A stretch of DNA of 30,556 nucleotides from JAUVZF01 sp964449275 (lineage in GTDB: Bacteria; Planctomycetota; Phycisphaerae; FEN-1346). The stretch lies in contig CAYVAM010000032.1 of assembly GCA_964449275.1 (NCBI GenBank), forward strand, positions 1-30,556, given 5' to 3'. Shown piece by piece: positions 1 to 6,821 of this stretch (positions are counted from its first letter, which is position 1; every line of letters starts with the position of its first letter). Under the pieces are notes generated by a model. The model saw nothing but the letters and a program-made list of their open reading frames with translations, did no database searches and was not told the origin of the DNA. The translations under genes and the position numbers were made by a program.

Positions 1-2
1 TG

Positions 3-776
3 ATCGTCAGCGACGGCAAGGACCTGTACATGCAGCGGATCAAGTTCGACGCCGATCTGAACCGCCTGGCGACCACGCGCGAAAGCAGCCTCGGCGAGTT
101 GGACATGGGCGCCAACCACCTCGTCGCCACGGGTGGGTTCCTGGACGACACCGGTTTCGATCGGCTCTACTGGATGTACAGCAGACGGTGGCCCGGCTTC
201 TATTTCTCCCAGCAATCGCCCAAGAGCGGGCAACTCGTCGTGTTCGACGACAGCACGACCTACGCGGTGAAGTACTTCTATCGCCGGTACATATGGAGTC
301 CCCTCTTCATCCCGGCCGAGCGCGGCTATCTGTTGTTCGCCGACGATAAGGACAATGAGCCGATGCTCGATGAGAGGGGCAAGAAGTCCGTAGCCATCGA
401 CTGGCTTCCGAAAGAGGCGGCCACCGACAAGCACCGCAGAGGCGGACGCGGCGTCGAGAAGGGCACCGGCTACGTGCGCAGCCGGCCCGCCAAGTGGCAG
501 AAAATGATACCGCTTCGCATCCGGGCCATGGTGCTGGCGAGCGACCACCTGTTTGCCGCCGGGACGCCCGACGTGCTGGACCCCAAGGACCCGCTGGCGG
601 CCTTCGAGGGGCGCAAAGGCGCCATGCTCCAGGTTTTCTCAGCCAAGGACGGCTCGCTCGTCAAGTCGTATTCGCTCTCCTCGCCACCCGCGTTCGACGG
701 CATGATTGCAGCCAAAGGCAATCTGTACATCGCGACCAAAGACGGCAAGGTGCTCTGCATGTCAGGTAAGGAATAA
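3..776 (+). CDS. PQQ-like beta-propeller protein, C-terminal part (5' truncated)
   Basis: The reading frame is open from the first bases of the window (codon phase at base 3), so the true start lies upstream; the first in-window ATG at 30 is internal. About 258 residues are visible. The C-terminus carries PQQ/quinoprotein-like blade signatures such as 'KDGSLVKSYSLSSPPAFDGM' followed by 'GNLYIATKDGKVLCMSG', typical of BamB-like or PQQ-type propellers in which each blade ends in a strand reading G-x-L/V-Y-x-x-x-x-D-G-K-V. Aromatic-rich stretches (residues 40-100 of the visible part) are consistent with propeller strands. No cofactor or catalytic residues can be assigned, so the role is unknown; in planctomycetes such proteins often sit next to exported oxidoreductases and glycosidases, as here. 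It converges on the gene at 856 with 79 bases between stops. Confidence 0.7.
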   Translation: MVSDGKDLYMQRIKFDADLNRLATTRESSLGELDMGANHLVATGGFLDDTGFDRLYWMYSRRWPGFYFSQQSPKSGQLVVFDDSTTYAVKYFYRRYIWSPLFIPAERGYLLFADDKDNEPMLDERGKKSVAIDWLPKEAATDKHRRGGRGVEKGTGYVRSRPAKWQKMIPLRIRAMVLASDHLFAAGTPDVLDPKDPLAAFEGRKGAMLQVFSAKDGSLVKSYSLSSPPAFDGMIAAKGNLYIATKDGKVLCMSGKE

Positions 777-855
777 GGGCCGGCGAAGGGTGCGACATCA
801 TCGGCTGCGGCGCCGCCTGCTTCCCGGCCTTGGCGACGACCGCTCAGGGGTCGCC

Positions 856-2043
856 TCAGGCCTTTGCCGCGTCGTACTGCGGAACCTTGAGCGTCTCCCC
901 GTCCTTGAGCGCCGACTGATGGGCGACGATGCCCGGCACGGTCATGGCCAGGGCCTCGTAGACGTTGACCAGCGGGTCGCGATCCTGGAGGATGGCGGTG
1001 ACGAACTCATCGGCCAGAAGTCCGTGGGAGCCGCCGTGCCCACCCCCAGGCACGCCGGGCGGCAGGGGCGGGCGTGTGGTGTCGGGCAGGCCCTTCGCCA
1101 CGCCGTGGTAGCCGGTGCCGTCCATCCACCCGCGCTCGCCGAAGACGCGGCCCGTCTCCACGATGCGTCCGCGCACGGCCCTCAACTTCGACATGCGGGA
1201 CGCGCCGCCTTCGCTGGTCCGGAACAGGGCGATCTCGTCGGAGAAGGGGTTGTTGTACCGGTTGGCGCCGGGTTGAATGGAGGGGAAGTTCCCGCGGAAC
1301 CCCGCGCACGAGACAGACGTAAACCGCTTGCCGGTCACACCCACGTAGTAGGCCGTCGAGTGGGTCGGATACCAGAGCGGGGGCGAGCCGATCCGCCAGC
1401 CCTTGAACGAATCGATCGGCTTCGCGGTGTAGTGGTAGTACTCGCCCTCGGAGTAGACCAGGCGGCCGAAGCCTCCGGCCCGGTAAATCTCGCGCATGGC
1501 GTGGCAGTCTGCCCGGTAGCAACTGGTCTCGGCCATCATGTACTTGAGGCCGGTCTTGCGAACGGTCTCGACGAGTTGCTCGGCTTCCTCGATGGACCCC
1601 CACGTGGCAGGCACGGACGTCATCACGTGCTTGCCGTGCTTGAGGACTTCCATGCAGTGCCGCGCGTGGCTCGGGGCATCCGTGGCGACGAACACGGCCT
1701 CGATGTGGGGATCCTTCACCAGCACTTTGAGCGATTCGTACGACTTGTCGCACCGGCAGGCCTTCATGAGTCCGGCCCGGCGGTCGGGAATCAGATCGCT
1801 GACGGCGACGATCCGGACGTTCGGATGATTCTGGAACCCGAAGGCGGCGCCGAAGCGGCAGACGCCGTAGCCCACGATTCCGAAGCGGATCTTGCGGTCG
1901 GAGACGGGTTTCCACTTCTGCTGGTTCTTCGGCCGGCCGGCGGCAAGGGTGTGCGTGACGAAGTTGCCTGCCATCGTCGCCCCCAACGAGCCGAGGCCCA
2001 GTTTCCCCAAGAAGCGACGTCGATCGATTGGCGTGTCAGACAT
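856..2043 (-). CDS. Tat-exported Gfo/Idh/MocA-family oxidoreductase with altered EKP motif
   Basis: 395 residues. The start at 2043 is set by GAGGAGGG ending 6 bases before the ATG. Residues 7-14 (DRRRFLGK) followed by a hydrophobic stretch form a twin-arginine signal, so the folded, probably NAD(P)-loaded protein should act outside the cytoplasm. A Rossmann nucleotide-binding motif is seen at residues 55-60 (GIVGYG), and the family C-terminal alpha/beta domain follows, with a 'YPTHS' motif in the second half. At the position where the family has E-K-P, with the catalytic-site lysine, the sequence reads S143-V144-P145, so this lysine is absent. Known family members oxidise or reduce sugars and cyclitols; loss of Lys suggests altered chemistry or a non-classical mechanism (inference). 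It is divergent from the gene at 2237, sharing a 193-bp control region. Confidence 0.88.
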   Translation of the reverse strand: MSDTPIDRRRFLGKLGLGSLGATMAGNFVTHTLAAGRPKNQQKWKPVSDRKIRFGIVGYGVCRFGAAFGFQNHPNVRIVAVSDLIPDRRAGLMKACRCDKSYESLKVLVKDPHIEAVFVATDAPSHARHCMEVLKHGKHVMTSVPATWGSIEEAEQLVETVRKTGLKYMMAETSCYRADCHAMREIYRAGGFGRLVYSEGEYYHYTAKPIDSFKGWRIGSPPLWYPTHSTAYYVGVTGKRFTSVSCAGFRGNFPSIQPGANRYNNPFSDEIALFRTSEGGASRMSKLRAVRGRIVETGRVFGERGWMDGTGYHGVAKGLPDTTRPPLPPGVPGGGHGGSHGLLADEFVTAILQDRDPLVNVYEALAMTVPGIVAHQSALKDGETLKVPQYDAAKA

Positions 2044-2113
2044 GGACTGCCCTCCTCACGGCTCACCTCCGCTTTTTGCTTTTCCTCCGCCCGTGATTCC
2101 CGGCATAGAGCAG

Positions 2114-2141
2114 TTGCCTTATGCGAGTTCACGGGGATAAT
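2114..2141 (+). promoter_or_regulatory. candidate sigma70-type promoter in the divergent region
   Basis: TTGCCT at 2114-2119 and GATAAT at 2136-2141 are separated by 16 bases and point toward the oxidoreductase gene starting at 2237. This is a motif match by eye only; planctomycete promoter consensus is not well fixed, so it remains tentative. Confidence 0.3.
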
Positions 2142-2236
2142 GAAAGCCGCCCTCTCTGATACTATATTCGTTGAGTGAAGGCAAGCGCGGCCTGTCCCGT
2201 CCCGGAATCATGAGGAGAACGTCAAGGAGGTGGCAC

Positions 2237-3709
2237 ATGGAACCCAAGCAAACCATGAATCGTCGGGCCTTCATGAAGGCCACGGCCTCAACCACGGTTG
2301 CGTTCAGTGTTGTTGGGCGCGATGTGCTGGGCGGACCCAGCCGCGCTGCGCCCGGCGAAAGGCTCAACCTGGCCTGCATCGGCATGGGGTTTCAGGGACT
2401 GCGGATGCTGCCGCCACTGCTGCGGCGTTCGGACGTCCAGGTAGTCGCTGTCTGTGATCCAAACACGGAAAGCAGCGACTACATAGGCTGGGGACGTGGG
2501 AAAGCGGGCGCCCGGGGGATTCGCGGCGGCCGAGAGGTCGGACGCGAGACCGTTGAGGCGTTCTATCGTCGGTCCGTGTCTTCCGGAACGTACAAGGGCT
2601 GCGCGGCCTATGCGGACTTTCGCGAGTTGCTCCAGAAGGAGACGGACCTCGATGCCGTCCACATCGTGACGCCGGACCACCTGCACGCCACCATCGCCAT
2701 TGCCGCCATGAAGAAGGGCAAGCATGCTGCGACGCATAAGCCGATCTCGAACGTCCTGTACGAGACCCGATTGGCCGTCGATACGGCCCGAAAGACCGGA
2801 CTGGCCACTCACCTGCACGCCTGGCGTGAGTCCAAAGAGATCTACACCATCCGGGAGTGGATCAGGCAAGGCGCGATCGGCCCGGTCCGTGAAGTGCACC
2901 GTTGGCTCTACAAGCCCATCTGGCCGCAGGGCTCCCCCCATCTGCCGACCGATAACCCTCCGGTCCCCAAAGGCTTCGACTGGGACCTGTGGCTTGGTCC
3001 GGTGCCGCATCGGCCGTACTCGCCCAAGTACACCCACGCCGTGTACCGCGGCTGGTACGATTTCGGGGGCGGCTGCCTGGCCGACATGGGCAACTACGGC
3101 CTGTGGATGGACTGGAGGATCATGGACCTTGGCGCCCCGACCAGCGCCGAGGGGTGCGCCAGTTTCACCTGCGCGGTGCGCGGCTACCGGAGCGGGACGG
3201 TGAAGAACGGCGTCTCGTTCCCGCATGCCAGCACCGTCCGGTTCACTTTCCCCGCGCGCGGCAAGATGCCCCCCTGCGATGTGTTCTGGTACGACGGCGG
3301 TATGCGGCCGCGCACGCCGGATGAGTTGATCGAAACCGGCGAGCAGATGCCCGAGAGCGGCGTGATGTTCGTCGGCGACGAGGGCAAGATCCTCGCCGGT
3401 TACTTCAACGAGAAGCCCCGCATTCTCCCCGACAAGAAGATGCGCGAGGCGGCCGCGGCCATCAAAACGCCCGACGTCCAGATCGTCAGCATCGAAGACG
3501 AATGGATCAACGCGTTCCGCGGCGGCAAGCCCTCGCGCGGCAACTTTCAGAACGCCCAACACCTGTCAGAAGCCATCTGCCTTGGTAACATCGCCATCCG
3601 CCTGAACACGCGGCTCCAGTGGGACGACAAGAACATGAAAATCAGCAACGTCTCCGGCGCGAACAAGTACCTCCGGCGCGACGAATACCGCAAGGGTTGG
3701 GAACTGTGA
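2237..3709 (+). CDS. Tat-exported Gfo/Idh/MocA-family oxidoreductase (HKP variant)
   Basis: 490 residues. I chose the ATG at 2237 because AAGGAGG lies 6 bases upstream and the twin-arginine motif (N8-R-R-A-F-M-K) then falls at the N-terminus; the frame is open back to a TTG at 2171, but that would bury the signal. The Rossmann fold begins near residue 44 (LACIGMGFQG). The catalytic EKP motif appears as H167-K168-P169, keeping the lysine. The usual second active-site histidine in the D-x-G-x-H-x-x-D segment is not obvious: the matching segment near residue 300 reads 'CLADMGNYGLWMDW'. Substrate is unknown; a glycoside or sugar is expected from the family and the neighbouring GH26 gene, which follows on the same strand after 84 bases and may be co-transcribed. 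Confidence 0.88.
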   Translation: MEPKQTMNRRAFMKATASTTVAFSVVGRDVLGGPSRAAPGERLNLACIGMGFQGLRMLPPLLRRSDVQVVAVCDPNTESSDYIGWGRGKAGARGIRGGREVGRETVEAFYRRSVSSGTYKGCAAYADFRELLQKETDLDAVHIVTPDHLHATIAIAAMKKGKHAATHKPISNVLYETRLAVDTARKTGLATHLHAWRESKEIYTIREWIRQGAIGPVREVHRWLYKPIWPQGSPHLPTDNPPVPKGFDWDLWLGPVPHRPYSPKYTHAVYRGWYDFGGGCLADMGNYGLWMDWRIMDLGAPTSAEGCASFTCAVRGYRSGTVKNGVSFPHASTVRFTFPARGKMPPCDVFWYDGGMRPRTPDELIETGEQMPESGVMFVGDEGKILAGYFNEKPRILPDKKMREAAAAIKTPDVQIVSIEDEWINAFRGGKPSRGNFQNAQHLSEAICLGNIAIRLNTRLQWDDKNMKISNVSGANKYLRRDEYRKGWEL

Positions 3710-3793
3710 AGGACCGGCTTCCGGACCGCGAGGCCTGAATGGGAGTGCCCAGGAAGCAAGACGACCCGGACGGCAGCAGCGGAGGAACACGAG

Positions 3794-5611
3794 ATGAAGG
3801 CTCTGGCTAACCGGTGGATGGCCGTCGCGCTGGGGGCCGTCGTCCTGGCCATCGGACCGGCGGTCCGAGCGGCCGAACCCGTGGACCCCGACCTCAGCCC
3901 CGAGGCACGCAAGGTCCTGGCGTACCTGGAGTCGGTGTACGGCAAGAAGACGCTCTCGGGCATGTCGTCCTACGGTGGATGGCGGTCCGTGTTCGAGGCG
4001 TCGGGCCGGGCGCCGGCCGTGTACAGCCTGGACGCCTTCGGCTGGAACAAGCCGAAGTGGGGCGCGAGTTACCGCCGCGTCCTACAGGGCGCGATTGACG
4101 GCGCCCGCACGTGGTGGCAGAAGCGCGGCGGCATCGTCTCGATGCAGTTCCACTGGGGCAAGCCCGGCGACCCGAACGGCTCGGCCTGGGTCGGCGGCGG
4201 CAAGGGCACCGGACCCGTCGACGTCGCCAAGACCGTCACCCCGGGCACGCCGGAGCACAAGGCGGCCATGGAGGATCTGCGCCGGACGGCCGACTACCTG
4301 GAGCAACTGGCCAAGGCTCGCGTGCCCGTGCTGTGGCGGCCGTTTCACGAGATCGACGGCGGTTGGTTCTGGTGGACCGACACCAAGCGGCCCGAGAACA
4401 CGGCCGCCCTCTGGCGAATGATGTTCGACTACCTTGTCAAAGAGCGCGGCCTGCATAACCTCATCTGGGTTTACAGCGCAGGCCTGAAGCCGGGCAACCT
4501 GAAGCGCGGCGCCCCACTCGAGGAGGAAATCCCGTACCGCAAGCGCTTCTACCCGGGCGAGCGGTACGTGGACATCTCCGGCATCGACATCTACCCGAAC
4601 TCATACTACGGCTGGGGACCGGTACAGGAGGACACGTACGGCAAGGCGCTGGAGATCATGCGGCAGGTATCGCCGGGCAAGATGCTCGCGCTGTGCGAGA
4701 GTGCCGCCATCCCCAACCCCGACCTGATGCAGAAGTGGGGTCCCGCCTGGCTCTATTGCCTGCCGTGGTTCGCCGGCGGCCGGGCGAACCCCGCGGACTG
4801 GATCCGCAAGACGTTCGCGCACGACTTCGTTGTAACGCTGGATGAACTGCCGCCGCTTGGGTCACGCAACGTCGCCCCCACGGCGCGGCTGGTCCGGCCG
4901 GCCGACGGCGCGGCGCTCGCCGGCGGGACGGTCGAGATCGAGGTCCAGGCCGCCGACCGCAACGGCAACCTCGCCGGCGTCGAGTTCTATCTCCTGCCCG
5001 GGCCCTGGAAGAACTGGTTCCTCAGGGGCGATGACGACATGGAGGAAGCGATGCGCGAGGCCCGGCGACTGGGCGAGGCCAAGCCCGGCCCTGATGGCCG
5101 CGCCACCTTCACCTGGAGGAACGCGCCGATCGGGTGCCACGACATCGTCGCTCTGGCCCGCGACGCCGACGGGGCGACGAGCCTGTCGAACGTGAGCCGG
5201 GTGACCGTGGGCCTCGAGAACCTGGCCCGCGGCAAGCAGGCGAAAGCGTCGTCGGACGCCCAGCGCGCCGGTGTGGCCGTTGACGGCGACCTGTTCACCT
5301 CGTGGTCCGGCGCGAAGGAAGGGCCGCAGTGGCTGGCCGCGGACTTGGGCGCGGCCCAACAGGTCGGCGCGGTTGTCGTCTCGTGGTGGAAGGCATACGC
5401 CAAGGCGTACCAGATCCAGATTTCCATCGACGGCGCCAAGTGGAGAGACGTGTTCCGCACCGACACGAAACGCCTCTGGCACGGCGACGCCGACGTCATT
5501 CGCTTCCAGCCGACCCAGGCGCGCTACGTGCGGCTGTACTGCACCGAGCGCGGCACCAATTGGGGTGGGTACTCGGTCTACGAACTGGCCGTCTTCGCAT
5601 CCATCCCGTAG
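3794..5611 (+). CDS. secreted GH26 family glycosidase (beta-mannanase-like) with Ig-like and F5/8-C domains
   Basis: 605 residues; GGAGG sits 8 bases before the ATG. Residues 1-26 form a Sec signal peptide with an A-x-A cleavage site. Residues about 34-350 match a GH26 TIM barrel: 'WRPFHEIDGGWFWW' contains the acid/base glutamate E186, and E302 in 'LALCESAAIP' fits the nucleophile position. GH26 enzymes mainly cleave beta-1,4-mannan, some beta-1,3-xylan or mixed glucans, so the exact glycan is inferred. Residues about 359-475 are an Ig-like beta sandwich ('RNGNLAGVEFYL', 'VALARDADGATSLSNV'). Residues about 476-605 are an F5/8 type C (discoidin, CBM32-like) module with 'VDGDLFTSWSG', 'WLAADLG' and 'ARYVRLYC', likely binding galactose-type or other glycans. 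It converges on the aldose epimerase gene with 52 bases between the stops. Confidence 0.9.
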   Translation: MKALANRWMAVALGAVVLAIGPAVRAAEPVDPDLSPEARKVLAYLESVYGKKTLSGMSSYGGWRSVFEASGRAPAVYSLDAFGWNKPKWGASYRRVLQGAIDGARTWWQKRGGIVSMQFHWGKPGDPNGSAWVGGGKGTGPVDVAKTVTPGTPEHKAAMEDLRRTADYLEQLAKARVPVLWRPFHEIDGGWFWWTDTKRPENTAALWRMMFDYLVKERGLHNLIWVYSAGLKPGNLKRGAPLEEEIPYRKRFYPGERYVDISGIDIYPNSYYGWGPVQEDTYGKALEIMRQVSPGKMLALCESAAIPNPDLMQKWGPAWLYCLPWFAGGRANPADWIRKTFAHDFVVTLDELPPLGSRNVAPTARLVRPADGAALAGGTVEIEVQAADRNGNLAGVEFYLLPGPWKNWFLRGDDDMEEAMREARRLGEAKPGPDGRATFTWRNAPIGCHDIVALARDADGATSLSNVSRVTVGLENLARGKQAKASSDAQRAGVAVDGDLFTSWSGAKEGPQWLAADLGAAQQVGAVVVSWWKAYAKAYQIQISIDGAKWRDVFRTDTKRLWHGDADVIRFQPTQARYVRLYCTERGTNWGGYSVYELAVFASIP

Positions 5612-5663
5612 CGCGGGATGGCGAGGGCTGGTTCCTGCGGTCGATGCCACGCCGGCGCCCTGC

Positions 5664-6821
5664 TCACCTGCCGGCCGGTCGATCCGGCTTGAGGATCTCG
5701 AACTTGTGGATCGTCACGTGGCTGTACGCCTCTCCCGGCCGCAGCACCGTGGAAGGAAACGCGGGACGGCTCGGCGAGTCGGGAAAGTGCTGTGTCTCCA
5801 GGCAGACCCCGTGGTACGGCCCGTACGCCTTGCCGCCCGCCTTGAGTCGGCTGCTCAGGCCTTTGGCGGTGTAGAGTTGGACGCCCGGCTGGGTCGTGTA
5901 GACTTCCATGACGCGGCCGCTCTTGGGCTCGACCACGCGCGCGGCGAGCGACAGCCGCTCGCCGCCGGTCTTGTTCAGCACGTAGCAGTGGTCGTAGTTG
6001 CGGTCTTCGACCTGGTCGATGCGGGAACCGATGGCCTTCGGCTCGGTGAAGTCCATGGGCGTGCCCTTGACGCTCCTCAGTTCCCCCAGTGGGATCTTCC
6101 GCTCATCGGCCGGCAGGTATCGGTCGGCGTTCAGCATAAGGACGTGGCCGAGGACGTCGCCGGACCCGGCGCCCGCCAGGTTCCAGTAGGCGTGGTTCGT
6201 GAGGTTGACGACGGTGGGCTTGTCGGTCGTCGCCTCGTACGCCATCCTGAGTTCGTTCCCGTCGGTCAGGGTGTAGGTGACCTTGACCGCAAGCGTGCCG
6301 GGGTATCCCTCGTGCCCGTCGGGGCTGGTGTGCGTGAGTTCGACGCCGGCGCTTCGGTCGCCCCGGACGGCCCGGGCCTTCCAGAGGATCTTCTGGAAGC
6401 CCTTCCTGCCGCCGTGGATGTGGTTCTTGCCCGCGTTGGGCGCCAGCGCGTGCTCAACGCCGTCGAGGGTGAACGTGGCGCCGGCGATCCGGTTGGCGTA
6501 CCGGCCCACGACCGAGCCGAACAGCGGATGGCCGCGCACGTAGTCCTCGAACGTGTCGAGGTAGAGCGTCACGTTGGCGAGGCGTCCCTCGCGGTCGGGC
6601 GCCCTGACGGCCGTGAGCGTCGCGCCGTAGGTCATGACGTCGGCCTGGAGGCCGTGCGAGTTGGTCAGTGTGTAGCGGTCAACGGTCGTGCCGTCGGGCA
6701 TGCAGCCGAAGGCGGCCTTGACCACGGAAGGCGAGCCGGCACCGCCTTCGGCAGCATACGACGCAGCGGCAACGAGGCCCAATGCAACCGCCAGACTCAC
6801 AGATCGCAGGAGCGTGCTCAT
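5664..6821 (-). CDS. galM: secreted aldose 1-epimerase (mutarotase)
   Basis: 385 residues. The start at 6821 overlaps the upstream gene's stop in an ATGA (6818-6821), with GAAGGAGG just upstream, indicating translational coupling. Residues 1-24 are a Sec signal peptide, so this is a periplasmic or secreted mutarotase, unlike cytoplasmic GalM. Family signatures are complete: H136 in 'NHIHGG', H210 in 'NLTNHAYWNL', D277 in 'DHCYVL' and E342 in 'LETQHFPDSP', matching the two catalytic histidines, substrate-binding Asp and catalytic Glu of GalM. It interconverts alpha and beta anomers of aldoses such as galactose, glucose or mannose, useful downstream of extracellular glycosidases or upstream of an anomer-specific dehydrogenase. 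The frame stays open far upstream (to 8279), but that stretch is antisense-type GC-rich noise overlapping the next gene in another frame. Confidence 0.92.
   Translation of the reverse strand: MSTLLRSVSLAVALGLVAAASYAAEGGAGSPSVVKAAFGCMPDGTTVDRYTLTNSHGLQADVMTYGATLTAVRAPDREGRLANVTLYLDTFEDYVRGHPLFGSVVGRYANRIAGATFTLDGVEHALAPNAGKNHIHGGRKGFQKILWKARAVRGDRSAGVELTHTSPDGHEGYPGTLAVKVTYTLTDGNELRMAYEATTDKPTVVNLTNHAYWNLAGAGSGDVLGHVLMLNADRYLPADERKIPLGELRSVKGTPMDFTEPKAIGSRIDQVEDRNYDHCYVLNKTGGERLSLAARVVEPKSGRVMEVYTTQPGVQLYTAKGLSSRLKAGGKAYGPYHGVCLETQHFPDSPSRPAFPSTVLRPGEAYSHVTIHKFEILKPDRPAGR

Noticed and set aside
706..2178. Plus-strand open frame across the first oxidoreductase gene
   Set aside because: No domain, composition typical of GC-rich antisense frames, and the opposite strand has a complete Rossmann oxidoreductase with Tat signal.
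2171..2236. TTG start 22 codons upstream for the second oxidoreductase
   Set aside because: No ribosome site, and it would bury the twin-arginine signal; ATG at 2237 has AAGGAGG at ideal spacing.
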